30,812 nt of DNA, from contig LUCW03000196.1 in NCBI GenBank assembly GCA_001586965.3, positions 12,501-43,312 of the forward strand. The letters are read 5' to 3'. The position numbers and the translations under genes were made by a program. The DNA comes from Sphaeroforma sirkka. Taxonomy: Eukaryota; Opisthokonta; Ichthyosporea; Ichthyophonida. The notes under the pieces are model-generated. The model made no database searches. It had not been told where the DNA came from and saw only the letters and a list, made by a program, of their open reading frames with translations. Shown here in pieces: positions 10,270 through 20,352 of the stretch (its first letter is position 1; each line of letters begins with the position of its first letter).

Positions 10270-12817
10270 AATCCGTACGTGGTTCCACCGGATACCGAAC
10301 CCTCTCCTGATGTCACTTCTACCATACACCCCGACGATGTAATGGAGGCAATACTACGCTATCCCAATAAGGGACCTGGCCCCGACGGAATCCACATACT
10401 TCTCCTGACGGCCGCAGTGAAGCGCTCTACCGAACGTCGGACATTAGGACGCCCCGACGCCAATAGCCCACTGATTAGACTCTTTGCCGAAGCATTCTGA
10501 GCTACTGAAGGCGGGTACCTTTCCTGCATCCCTGAACTGCAGCCTCCTGACAGCGCACCCAAAGAAAGCCGATGCAGAAATTACCTCCCCCGCCAACTTC
10601 CGCCCCATCACGCTTACGCAAATAGTCAGACGTATCTTTGAAAAGTGCTTTCTTAATCTGATTACGAGCCACCCCGGCTCTGCTACCCATGCTACCCAAG
10701 CTGGCTTCAAATCACGGTACTCCTGTCATACCCAAGCACTGGCCGCCATGGAATCTGAGACACAGTCAGAAGAGGAGTGGAACGACGTCTGTCTGGACAT
10801 AACCAAGGCATATGACAAGGTCGCTCTCCCACGCCTATGGGTACTTCTGCGCCACGCTGGAATGCCTGAAAACTGGATCAACTGCCTCCGCGCGTTGTTT
10901 GGGAGGGTCCCTACCCGAGTGACATACCGCGGCACGCTCTCGTCTCTGTTGCATAGGACGAATAGCACCCTGCAAGGCTCAATCGTCGGCCCCCAGCTCT
11001 TTATTATCCCCATGGATTCCTTAGCTGTCACGCTAACACAATTTTGGCCCAAGCTCCTCCGCTCTTAATTATTTGTTGATGACACACGGATCCAAGCCCC
11101 TCGATCGGTTTCGCTCCAGCCCTTCTTAGATGACATTGAACAGGGTGTCATTAAACCCCGAGTAGGATCTACCGACTTGCGACACACGGCGCCAACCCTC
11201 CGTATAAATGGTGAGCTTATCACACCGACGCTTGCAGACGCACCTTGGAACACACGTTACCTCCCTCTGAAGATGGCGCCCACACATGCCAAACCGAAAC
11301 ACTCCAAATATCTGGGGTTCCCTTTCTCTCACGGAGTACCAGGAATCAACCTCGCCAGACATGTGGAATCCCTGGTTGCAGCATTGTCACTGGGTATCGC
11401 CTCTTTCCGCGTTTATGATTTCCATGGCTTCAGCTGGCGACACCCCCGCAACCGACTGGTGATGTTCAAAACATTTATCCTATTCACGGCTACATATGGA
11501 CTGAACATTATTGCCTGGGCTCCGCCTATATGGAAAGATGCGTTGGACTCCCTGTTCGAGCGCTTTAACTCAGCACTCATCCAAGAAGCAGTCATCATCA
11601 CGGGCACTAAATACCCTCGGTTTCCCAAACATCAAACAAACTTACTTCACTTTTGCGGTCTGCTCCCCGCGCGACCATTCGCAGACTACCTCGGAGGTTA
11701 CCTGGGAATACAACTCGACTCAAAAACCAGCGCAAATCTACTTACCCAACCCGCCTGGGCCCACGATAAACCATCACTGCGCTTCCGGTTCAGTATCTAT
11801 GCTCACCTAAAAACTGAACACAAAACCACGGGCGGGCGTACACCCGACCATGTAGCCCTCCGCCAACGCTGTGACGACATCAGGAAGAACTCAACAAAAC
11901 GTTGGTCCAACAAGGAGATCGCGGCAATGGCCCGGCGCCAATACTACTACCTACTGGTCATGGGTAAACCGCCAACCTCAAACCGAGACACAGCCAGACA
12001 CGACAGCTTCAATCGCTGCTTCGAGTCTACACCAATCCGGCTCTGTGCTATGATTGTAACGAATACGTACATGTTCACATTGCTCGACTACCGCACCGAC
12101 GGCTGTCTCTGCCCTGTCTGCCCCGGTAGCCACAAGTTCACTACCAGCCACTTTACCTGCATCCAACAACTGATTCGACGCATCCTGGTAGGTCCAAAAC
12201 TGCCGCCCATTGGCCCTGACCTCATTCAGCAATTACAGGAGTGCCACGACTTCCACGGTATCTGATCCCTCCACGAACACCTTGGATCTTTTCTCCAGCA
12301 TGTTGAAGAACCACCGTACCCTCACCCGTCCCTGACACATCAACAGATGTTCCCCATACCCCGGCTAATCACGCTGTTGAAGTACTACTTCCAAATTTCG
12401 GCTCAAACCAAATCATCGCGCTTGTTGGTTCCGCCTATGATACTTTCAATCCAGGCCAGCCAATACATACCGAATTCATCCGTGGTCTGGTGCGGCATTG
12501 GCTTACCCCCATCCTCGTTCCTCGACCGGATTATGACGGATAACCTGGTCCTTCTCGGTATTTCGTACTCTGCACTAACCCATTCCGCGGCACTACACGA
12601 CGCAGACCTGATCCGTACCACAGAGGTGGGTACTCTACTTAGTAGGTCAGCAAGCGAATATATGAAACATTTGATTGTAACAGTGTTTTGTCAACGCCGG
12701 CCCGAATTGACTCAGCGCATATCTTCCATTGTCGACTCACTTGGCCCAAGCTTCAAACGGGGATTTACAGACCACTTCTTCCCATCAATCTTTCCTGAAC
12801 CACTACAGCGACTATGA
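10270..12817 (+). pseudogene. LINE ORF2, reverse transcriptase and C-terminal domain
   Basis: RT motifs appear in order. PNKGPGPDGI occurs near 10365; after a frameshift near 10495 come TFPASLNCSLL, FRPITL, QAGFKSRYSC, LDITKAYDKV (motif A Asp), LQGSIVGPQLF (motif B) and, just after an in-frame TAA at 11066-11068, LFVDDTRI (motif C, FVDD in place of the usual FADD). The same frame then stays open through a long thumb/connector region. CLCPVCPGSHKF then TTSHFTC is a Cys-x2-Cys...His-x2-Cys cluster like the zinc motif of this LINE group. An in-frame TGA at 12263-12265 is followed by the same frame to a final TGA at 12815-12817. There are thus one frameshift and two nonsense codons. The enzyme copies LINE RNA at the nicked target. 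Confidence 0.85.
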
Positions 12818-12885
12818 CAGCCATACCATTTGTTCATACGTTGTAACATACATGCTTGTCATTTTTGAAATAAATAATAATATCC

Positions 12886-12894
12886 CTAACGAAA
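12886..12894. repeat. LINE target-site duplication, right copy
   Basis: CTAACGAAA, identical to 7283-7291. Sequence after it continues the interrupted Ty3-like pol (ANETILDAAPPGSEV). Confidence 0.8.
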
Positions 12895-13566
12895 CAATTT
12901 TGGATGCAGCTCCACCAGGTAGTGAAGTATCTTCACCCATACCTCGCGTTAAACTCTTGGGCCTACGACGACAAACACGGAACTTTGTGTCTGACAAATA
13001 CAAACCACACGTCACACAGCAGGTACACAAATAAGATCATGAGTTAGTGACCCAGCGTCGCGTATCGGCATCGATGGTCAACTTGCCTGTTCTGGCGTTA
13101 CCTCCATTCAAGCATCGGGGGAACTATTTAAGGTACGGATGTGTTTCAATTTACGACAGAACAATGCTATTATTCCAGAAGACCAGTTTACATCATCGAA
13201 GGTCAATGAGATTATTGGTAACTTGAGGGGTAAGCGGTACTATACTACGTTGGATCTATCGGCTACATACCATCACTTACCTGTACACGAGGACTCACAA
13301 CATATGAAAACCAAAACCAATACTCGTTAACGTCGGCTCCGGTTGGATTGTTGGCACTTGCGTCTCAATTGCAACGCACTATTAGTAATTTGATGGCGAG
13401 ATTAGACGTGCAATGCTACGCTGATGATTCTATAATTGCGTCTGATGACTACAAGGAACACATTGTTACAGTTGATGAAGTTATCCGACGGCTCACCGAG
13501 AACAACTCCAGACTCAACCAAAAGAAGTGCCACTTTGCAGTGAGCGAGGTTTTGGTACTGGGATAG
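12895..13566 (+). pseudogene. Ty3-like reverse transcriptase, plus-strand element
   Basis: Right after the LINE, a frame reading ETILDAAPPGSEVSSPIPRV looks like the protease-RT linker. RT follows: MCFNLRQNNAIIPEDQFTSS (the family's palm start, R-x-C-x-D-x-R with the Asp lost to Asn), then YYTTLDLSATYHHLPV (motif A region), a short disrupted part near 13330, and CYADDSIIASDDYKEH (motif C, YADD, intact) with QKKCHFAVSEVLVLG. The segment between motifs A and C is shortened, so fingers/palm residues are missing, and there is a stop at 13328-13330. It is recognisable but could not be active. Confidence 0.8.
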
Positions 13567-14225
13567 AAAGTATCTGCAAAAGGAATAGACGTCGATCACG
13601 TGAAACAGCAACAGTTGATAGACTGGCCAACGCCACGATGTCAAAGAGACATCGCGTCCGCATTCGGCCTGGCGAATTTCCTACATGAACACTTACCTAA
13701 TTCTGCACATAAAATGACCCCACTCCGATCGTTCTCGAAAGTCAAGCCGAAAGAACCGTTTGGAGATCGTTGGAAATCAGAACATCGATTGGCATGGGAT
13801 CAGATGAAGTAGGCAATCGTACCTGCAGTTCGTTTGAATTTTCCGGTTGATGGGATGCCACTCAAGTTGAACATTGATGCCAGTGATTATGGTATTGACA
13901 GAGTGCTATTTCAGTTAGTTGGCGGCCGCAAGCACTACTTGATGTTCTTTTCGAAGACTCTCAACAAGGCACAGCAGACCCACGCAACACCAATGAAGGA
14001 ACTGTTGGCGCTCACGTATGCGCTGGTTCATTCTCATGATTACTTGATCGGCCAGCATTTTACTGTGCACACGGACCACAAAGCGTTCATATACACGAAC
14101 ACTCAACTAGAATTGAATGGTATGCTGCAACGGTGGCACCATATCATTGCACAAGTTATTTTACTATTACACATTTGCCGGGAGAACTGAACAACTTATC
14201 AGACATATGGGGTCGTGTTCATGAG
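13567..14225 (+). pseudogene. Ty3-like RT connector and RNase H, plus-strand element
   Basis: After a TAG at 13564-13566 the same frame continues through VSAKGIDVD, LIDWPTPRCQRDIASAFGLA (the usual W-P-x-P...F-L-G-L-x-N connector) and KMTPLRSFSK. After a further in-frame TAG at 13810-13812 comes RNase H: LKLNIDASDYGIDRVLFQ (first Asp), FFSKTLNKAQQ, MKELLALTYALVH (Glu), FTVHTDHKAFIYTN (Asp) and RWHHIIAQ. A frameshift near 14155 leads to FTITHLPGELNNLSDIWGRV, with the last Asp of the active site. All four acidic positions are thus present, but spread over broken frames. Confidence 0.85.
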
Positions 14226-14681
14226 GGGACGGCGGATATCAACTACCCGACTGTGTTCTACACATCATGTTGGAAACTGTATCCGGACTTCTTTGAACCT
14301 TTGCATCAAAACACAACGCTCAACTCCGACAATACTGGTCGAACGAAAAGGACGGGGGAGGGGAGCGTTTAACTTTGACTGGAGTAAATACAATGCATGG
14401 ATGAACTCATCATGGCATCTTATACGTAGGTACTACGCAAGGTGTTGGCAGACAAGACATCTGCCACAATATGTTTATCGTTGAACACACGTGCGCTGTG
14501 GTTTCCATGGCTTCTATCGATGATGCAGGCGGACCCACTACTGATCCGGCGTACGGCCCATTCATTCTTGAAACATGGCACACAGGCTTGCGATAAGTAC
14601 CCGTGGGAGCATACTATTGTTGCCCATATTGGGCCTCCCTCAGGCTATAACAGGTCAATCCATCGTTTTGATGCGACTTGA
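14226..14681 (+). pseudogene. Extra pol domain between RNase H and integrase (DIRS-like)
   Basis: Two frames together give FNFDWSKYNAWMNSSWHLI and, after a shift, ALWFPWLLSMMQADPLLI followed by YPWEHTIVAHIGPPSGY. These align with the minus-strand element at 28729-29330, where the corresponding segments read DLSKHNAWANPPCQLI and TPWKHTIVCRIGPAG in the same order and at similar spacing. The NPP of the other copy is NSS here. A domain with this pattern (D-x-F-A, then WxNPPxxLI) is known to me from DIRS-type retroelements, where it is described as methyltransferase-like. Standard Ty3 elements go straight from RNase H to integrase. Any function here is inference. Confidence 0.6.
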
Positions 14682-15820
14682 GTTTGGAGGTATTTGTATG
14701 TGAGGAAACTAGTATATGTTATCAAGAGAATTGGGCACAACTGGCGATGACTCGACGCACAAGACAAATCGCCGAACAAGTCCAAACTTGTGCGGAGGCT
14801 ACGGTGATTAACCACCCAGGGCATGAGGAGGTTAATCGCCGAGTACAGTTGACATGGGAATTTCATAAACAAGGGCATACTTCATAATTGGGGCCAGATG
14901 CTTCCGATTACGGAAGAGGTCCGTAAGTTAATTCGTACGTGGTTAGGCAATGACACCATGAAGAAGGAATTTCATCCTTTAATTAGTATTACCAAATGAT
15001 GGCGGTCACTACGGCTGAAGGCAACAAGTTTATTGTACATATATTGGATGTGGCTTCAGGATATTGTATTCTTCGGGCGATACCTGCGAAGGATGCAAAG
15101 ACTGTGGTGACAGAGTTAGTATCGGTATTTGGTGAGCATGGCTTTCCTTGGAAAATTTAGAGCAACGAGGGGACCGAATTTGTGAATAATATCGTAAAGG
15201 CTATTGCACGAGCACTAGGGATTATACACAAGACATCTCAACCATACCGCCCTCAGGCATTGGGTGCGGCAGAGCGCCGACACAAAAGAAATTCACAAAT
15301 GTGTGCGCGAACTGTGTGTTGGCTGTTCGGAATTGTGGTGGGAGTCTACCGATCACCATGCTTTACCAGAACCTCACAATATCACGTCGTTACAAGTCGC
15401 ACCATTCGGTTTGTATTTTGGTCGCCGCCATGTTTTGTTTGCAGACATGACTAATGACTTACCTGGTCATATTCCTACGACGAATGATTCGTGGCTTAAG
15501 AGGTTGAATGGACTGGAAATGACTATCCTGCCAAAATTTCATCAGAAAACAATTAAGTATGCGGAAGCCATGGCGGAGGCTACTGACCAGATGCGTCAGA
15601 TTGATGTAGTTGAACTCAAGACGGGGGACGTTGTCATCGTACTCGCACAGGGGACGACAACCAAAGCCACGAAACCATTGCTTGGCCCATACATCATTCA
15701 AAGTCGGGAGAATCAGAGATACCATCTACGGGCGAAGGATGGAAGCAAGACATCGGAGCTCAAAGACCGACCAGTCAATGTTGAGATTATCCGGCTAGTC
15801 CAAAGGGTTACTGAGCCACC
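14678..15820 (+). pseudogene. Ty3-like integrase with GPY motif, plus-strand element
   Basis: The N-terminal zinc-binding part is blurred (NHPGHEEVNRRVQ near 14805). The core reads FIVHILDVASGYCILRAI, a TAG after HGFPWKI, then SNEGTEFVNN and YRPQALGAAERRH. The second catalytic residue, normally the Asp in SDNGTEF, is Asn, while the final Glu of AAERRH lies 36 positions on, the D,D(35)E spacing of integrases. Frames shift near 15300. The C-terminal part is intact in one frame: LKTGDVVIV, KPLLGPYIIQSRENQRYHL, a clear GPY/F motif. No chromodomain is visible before a TA microsatellite ends the frame. The enzyme would insert element DNA; this copy is dead. Confidence 0.85.

Positions 15821-15851
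<31 letters not shown>
15821..15851. repeat. Short (AT)n microsatellite after integrase
   Basis: An AT tract with one TTT interruption directly follows the end of the integrase C-terminal domain. Confidence 0.9.
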
Positions 15852-16055
15852 ACATTACAAGAAATGGTTACGCTGGCATTGTAGCACAGTTGACATGGCG
15901 CGACGCGCATGTCACAGCGCAATGCTATAAGTGCATTGGCACGAAAAATTGCTATAGAAGTAAACAATCGGCGCAAGGAGTCATTAAGCAATGAGTGTGG
16001 GTTGTGCGTGGTAAGTATATCTGTATGCTTAGAGTACAGGCGAGCACCCTGTTGA

Positions 16056-16305
16056 CTCTTACTCAGAGGTGAGTAACCCTGAGGACACGCTGCATTGAAC
16101 TTTGTGTGAGCTCGGTTTTTAATCGCAGCTTCAAACGTGTTTCGTGGCACCCAGTCGACAGAATAAACCAAGTATGTTTATTTAGATGCTGAGAATGCGG
16201 GCGAGTACACTATATTATCTTACTCAGAGGCGAGCAACCTGAGGACACGGTGCATTAAACTTTGCGTGAGCACTTTAGAGTCGGTGAGCAGCCGCAACTT
16301 TGAGT
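16056..16305. repeat. Imperfect tandem repeat, ~165-bp period
   Basis: CTTACTCAGAGG followed by GAGGACACG(C/G)TGCATT and AACTTTG(T/C)GTGAGC occurs at about 16057-16110 and again at about 16219-16272; both are followed by a similar GCAGC/CCGCAAC...TGTGTT part. The copies are clearly diverged. It may be part of the missing 3' LTR or UTR of the plus-strand Ty3-like element, but I cannot show this. Confidence 0.7.
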
Positions 16306-16378
16306 GTGTTGCATAGTTGCCCTGAGTGGTGTTGAGTTGGATAGCATTATTACGTAAGAGGACCAGAGATCAGACTGG

Positions 16379-17050
16379 GTGTCCAATAGTCAATTTAAGC
16401 GCGAGCGTAAGCAACGCGCACAGCACACTCGGAGTAGGATCAGGCTCGTCAAGATGAGCGTTGTGATTGCAATGGTCGCCGCGATCACGACAAGCGAGAG
16501 AAAGACCGCTCATACGCACTCCCACTCACCATTACCCCAGCTTTCAGCTTCCGGGGGAGCTCTGCACTTAAGGCTATGTATAACGAACCAGAAGCATCAA
16601 GCAGCTCCGTCCGCATCTGCGCTAGCACCGGTGGAACCCAAGAAGGAACATACAGCCTGTTTCGGATGCAACAATCAAGGCCACTTTGGCGGCAGCTACC
16701 CCGTCGGCATAGAAACCCTCTTTCTAAAGGGGTCCAATGGTCCAGGGTTTTGCAGATGTGTGCGACACACGTGCTTGTATATATGAATGTTGACAGTGCT
16801 TTTAGTTGTATTTCTGCCGACACTGTAAATAACATTTTGTTATCTCTATCTATTTACTCGGGACACACCGTTGTGCTAAAGTTAGAATACAAGGCACGGG
16901 GGTACTCCTCCCGTCCCACTCGGTGACTCTAGAACTTGATGTCACCTCTGTGAGTGGCATTACTTCTACAACTCAAGCTCACTCTTTGTCGCCAGGAATA
17001 GCACCATGTGCCGCTCAGCCACGTAAGCATATTTGCCGATGAGCTAAGCA
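16379..17050 (+). pseudogene. gag zinc knuckle and protease scrap of another retroelement
   Basis: EHTACFGCNNQGHFGGSYP near 16650-16705 is a near-perfect CCHC knuckle (C-x2-C-x4-H-x4-C) in which the last Cys is Tyr, a one-base change (TGC to TAC). In a shifted frame downstream, YMNVDSAFSCISADTVNNI resembles the start of a retroelement protease (normally a D-S-G-A-x-x-S-x-I pattern, here lacking the Gly), followed by LKLEYKARGYSS. A third frame gives LELDVTSVSGITSTT. The order gag then protease on the plus strand is sensible. It differs from the gag/protease of the element upstream, so it is probably a separate insertion. The basic N-terminal part (FKRERKQRAQHTRSRIR) would fit the end of a gag. 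Confidence 0.5.
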
Positions 17051-17204
17051 AAAGAAACGGTAAACAGTTCACAGTTAGTCCCATGAATCCGGCCGGGACC
17101 TGCAAGATTTGCGCCCACAGCCTCCGTGGTGCGGAGCCGCTGTCCCAGCTCGAGACGTCCAGTAGTCGCTTTCCATTCCATTACCGTGACCTCTCGCGAA
17201 CCAG

Positions 17205-17239
17205 CGTCCTTTTTGAAATAAAAAATATTATCCCTATCT
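17205..17239 (+). mobile_element. LINE 3'-tail scrap
   Basis: TTTTTGAAATAAAAAATATTATCCCTATC nearly repeats the terminal bases of the LINE (12861-12888) and of the truncated copy ending at 5567. Only about 30 bases remain, so it is either a very short 5'-truncated insertion or the end of a related element. Confidence 0.5.
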
Positions 17240-17829
17240 AGTATCTTATCTTCCCCGGGAGAACACCAAAGGCACGCAGGTAGTAGCGTTATGCTATTTG
17301 TCTGAGCACTGTCTGGGCGCACCCAGTCTAGAGCAAGGATATACCAGGGAAGCAGCAACAGAATCTCCATGAGGACTCCTGCACAGAATCCAGTGTTCTT
17401 GCAACAGTCAACCACTAGCTTGTGCTTTTTTTTTTGGGGTCTGGGATTTCGTGAAAAATAATTCGCGCACCGGCGACCTGTGCGCGATGATCCGCTGTGG
17501 ACGTACCTTGGACGGATATTTAGGACCGAGCCTGGCCTAAAAGAATTTCTTTTCAGGACCGGACCAGAGGACCGGACCATATAGTAGAATAGAGAATTTA
17601 GTGAGAGAGAAGGATGACTCATCGGACGTCATCATAATTTAGTAACTAGGAGACCGAAATCATGGAAAAGGTGATATTCACAATCTGCTGTTGTCAGAGA
17701 AAATCTCGCTTCACATAGGAACATGATTAATAAATACAGCAGGCGCGCCGTTCATAACGGCACTTCTGACTGAGTTTACCTATTTTAGACTTAACACTCT
17801 TCACTTAGCTTTACTCGGTTTTGACCACA
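17240..17829. other. Stretch without an assignable gene
   Basis: The long minus-strand open frame at 17044-17622 shows no family motif and partly overlaps the LINE tail in antisense, so I do not treat it as a gene. A T9G4 homopolymer pair lies near 17428-17440. Confidence 0.4.
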
Positions 17830-18106
17830 TCGCAGTATGCGCTACATATAAGATGTGCACTCAGGAGAGATGTCACGATCTGCAAGGCCCCACAAACCTT
17901 CCCCAAACATTATCTTGGTGAGAGCTGAATGAACCTGCTCTCTCTTCTCTGGGGTGGCATCTTGAACAGAAAATTAATTCCTGGTTGTTATCTACGCCTC
18001 CAAGTGCACCAATGACGAGCAAGAATTAGCCTTTGACGGCCTCATACTTCTCACCTACACCCGAACCAGTACCCGGAACAGACAAAGTAGCCGGCATGAT
18101 AAGCAT
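17830..18106 (-). pseudogene. Coding-like relic of unknown family
   Basis: On the minus strand an ATG at about 18100 gives MPATLSVPGTGSGVGEKYEA and, past a TAA, the same frame reads FLLVIGALGGVDNNQELIF. A shifted frame then gives VQDATPEKREQVHSALTKI and MFGEGLWGLADRDISPE before further stops. Such protein-like content, with helix-forming charged residues in three linked frames, suggests a decayed gene, perhaps a gag, but I recognise no domain. Confidence 0.3.
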
Positions 18107-18109
18107 ATA

Positions 18110-19280
18110 AGTCATAAGAAACTAATAGGGCTGCAAAGAAAAAGAAGTACTTATACAAATATAATATAGGATCAGGTACTCGAAGGTAGCCTGTATTTCT
18201 GACAATGTAAGTCGCACTGTACAATCGCACATTAACCTTGAAATTGCCAGTAGAGTTGTGACTACTTCTAGGACTTGGTCTAAAAGGAGAAGCCGCTGGT
18301 ACTGCGCATGACTAACATAGTGGCAGCTAGGACTGCCAACTATTGCGCATATATATCACATGTGTTATCCGTGTCACATCTGTTCTTGTGCCTGGTACTG
18401 AGAAGTTCGGTACAATTTAGAGTCCGGGGCCCCTTACATATACCAAATCATGACCCTCTGGATTAGGGTCGCGAGAAGTAATCAGGTTTCTTCCGACAAC
18501 TATTGATGGAAATCGTATATTTAGCAGAGACCCAAATTCAGAAGGCCATGCCTAAACATATATACCAAGCAAAAGAGTCAGCCGGCCTGTCCTTCAGACT
18601 TTAGTCCGATCAGCCATATTTTTGTTCATTCGTCTATTTCTTTCTACTACTAGTAGTGGTGCCATGAAGACATGCAAATAATGATTTACTAAGCTCGTTT
18701 ACAGAATTCAATACATTGTAAACTATACAGCTCCGTCAAAAAAGCTACTTGGTTCAGGGTTATTAGTATGATGTTATTGGCCACTCTACGGCAGCAAAAA
18801 GGGCCAACAACTATAAGGGAGTTTTGTCATATTCTAAGTTACGAGCCCTCGGTCACACTGTCAGGGGCCCTTGGTCCCTGCCAGGTGTCATTTGCTGTCA
18901 GTCGAAATTTTTATTCGGGAGGGGTCTTACAACCCCCCCCAGCAGACACTGGGACCAGAGGGTCTGAGATCGCTGCGGCTGAAGTGACTACTAGGCTAGG
19001 TACGGAGGCCACCCCCCGGGCTAAAAACTGTGGTGGCCTAATTTTAGCCTATACGACGGAAGAAAAATTGAGGACCGGAAAATTCATCAAACTCCGGGGG
19101 CCTAAAAATTAAGGAAATATATTACATACAGTGAAAAACAACAAGCGAAGGCATAACCTCATTGCGCACGCACACACTTTAGCATTAGGCTAGTATGTTG
19201 GTGGCAATCCTTCCGGAGTGATAGGCAATTATTTGGGTGTAGCAGGGGCAGTAGCGTGAGAGTGGTCGTGTGTGCCGAGT
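18110..19280. other. Stretch without an assignable gene
   Basis: I find no recognisable motif. The plus-strand open frame 18768-19112 (114 codons) has mixed composition and no family signature; it may be chance. There is no shared repeat with the rest of the window. Confidence 0.35.
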
Positions 19281-19284
19281 TAGG

Positions 19285-19640
19285 GGCTAGGCGTGGCGGC
19301 GTTATGTTTAGTGCGCCAATCGTTGAACTGCATCGATCTGTAGTCGGCGGATAGGGCCAGGCAGTAGACGTAGCGGAGGGCTGAGTTCAGCTTGGTAGCG
19401 GGTCCTGGGGACACCTTAGACAAGATAAAGGTCTCACACGCTGGCATAAACTCATGCGGTGGGCGCGTAAAATCTGTGCGGCAGACATCAGCGATCTATG
19501 TGTACTTCTTAATAGCACAATTACTGCCGTGCTGGAAGCTGATGGCTGATGGGTAGTCGCAGAAGGCCTGGGCGAGGGCAGCCTTTGTGGTTTCAGACTC
19601 GTCCTTGAATGGGCTCTAGTGAACGATGCTTGTAAGCCTG
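19285..19640 (-). pseudogene. Gag-like open region with one internal stop
   Basis: The minus-strand frame reads KDESETTKAALAQAFCDYPS, AISFQHGSNCAIKKYT, a TAG, then IADVCRTDFTRPPHEFMPA, CETFILSKVSPGPATKLNSA and LRYVYCLALSADYRSMQFND before ending in a Pro/Ser/Thr tail. One stop in over 110 codons and the helical, Trp/Tyr-containing content point to a real decayed protein. It directly follows the integrase-like relic, possibly after a frameshift near 19610. I suspect a capsid-type gag domain, but this rests on general character and not on a motif. Gag after integrase would be an unusual order or the start of a neighbouring copy. Confidence 0.35.
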
Positions 19641-20233
19641 TGCCTTCTGGAAAGCCTGCGCTTTACGGTCGCTGTTCCAAACCATCACGTCTTGCTATGT
19701 GGGAGCAGGTATGAGGGACAGCTTGTCTGCGTTTGGGTCCGTAATGGTCTCGTTGGTGATGTTCTCTAACTTCCTATGAACAGCATGATGGAAGGGGCGA
19801 TTAGTGTTGAGCCGATGGGGTGCTGGGGTCACGTAGTAGTATCGGATGCCGTTGGTGGTGCAAAATTCTCGGAAGTGGACGCTGTCAAAAAGGGCGTCAC
19901 GGTCCGTAAAGTACGTCCCCGTAGCAGCCCATTGTTTGGACTGCTACTGGAGCTGAAGGACGGCATCCAAGGCTGGTTTGCCGTGTCGCGCAGGGCAGCG
20001 TCATGCACCTGCTAGGTGAATCTGTCCACACAAAACAACATGTAAGCAAAACCTCGACTCGTACTTTTAAAGACTATAGTCAATGTGGCGCAATTACTGA
20101 GGTATAGTGCGCGTGGCGACTGGGTTAGGATGCCCATAGTGAGGCCCACGAGTACGTCTTCTGTTTCACAGCGTGGGCACGTGAGCGCAAGGTGACGTAA
20201 AAGGACCTCTGGGAAGGTCCACCCCAGTTGCAA
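19600..20233 (-). pseudogene. Cryptic retroelement integrase core
   Basis: From 20233 on the minus strand the frame gives VLLRHLALTCPRCETED, with the Cys-x2-Cys of an integrase zinc-binding domain, then IVFKSTSRGFAYMLFCVDRF, the usual start of the catalytic core (I-D-F...hydrophobic-V-D-R-F), with the first catalytic Asp changed to Val. After a TAG near 20014 and a shift, TYFTDRDALFDSVHFREFC then TTNGIRYYYVTPAPHRLN matches the second-Asp motif and the alpha-4 approach of integrases. The G-x-x-E-R that normally follows is degraded (TNRPFHHAVHRKLENI). Further stops occur near 19957 and 19695. It belongs to none of the two Ty3-like families described elsewhere in the window by obvious similarity. 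An LTR-element origin is most likely. Confidence 0.55.
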
Positions 20234-20307
20234 GGAAAAAAAGATGTATAGAAATTCGGCCTCCGGTCAGTCTAAAATATCAAGATCAAATGTGATAACG
20301 CATTGAG

Positions 20308-20311
<4 letters not shown>

Positions 20312-20350
<39 letters not shown>
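20312..20350. repeat. (AT)n microsatellite
   Basis: Thirty-nine bases of pure AT alternation, ending where an inverted LTR fragment begins. Confidence 0.95.

Positions 20351-20352
<2 letters not shown>

Larger units (their letters stand above)
7292..12885 (+). mobile_element. Full-length but decayed APE-type LINE
   Basis: The element is about 5.6 kb: a 5' UTR, ORF1 (7508-8753), ORF2 overlapping ORF1 by a few bases (8747-12817) with an apurinic-type endonuclease followed by RT and a Cys/His motif, and a short 3' UTR ending in A/T-rich AATAAATAATAATATCC. Both sides carry the 9-bp duplication CTAACGAAA. This two-ORF layout is that of the Jockey/I/R1-like group; I cannot assign the clade without a tree. 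It is dead as sequenced, with frameshifts in both ORFs, in-frame stops and a 418-bp tandem duplication. Its 3' tail recurs at 5388-5567 and 17205-17239. Confidence 0.9.

Noticed and set aside
13348..14190. Treating the TAG codons in this RT/RNase H frame as readthrough
   Set aside because: They fall inside conserved domains in a copy that also lacks catalytic residues, so they are ordinary nonsense mutations.
17044..17622. Minus-strand open frame of 192 codons
   Set aside because: No family motif, no plausible start context, and it runs antisense through a LINE tail. Treated as chance.
18768..19112. Plus-strand open frame of 114 codons
   Set aside because: Composition is mixed and no motif is seen; opposite strand and neighbours hold retroelement relics, so I list it only as part of an unassigned stretch.
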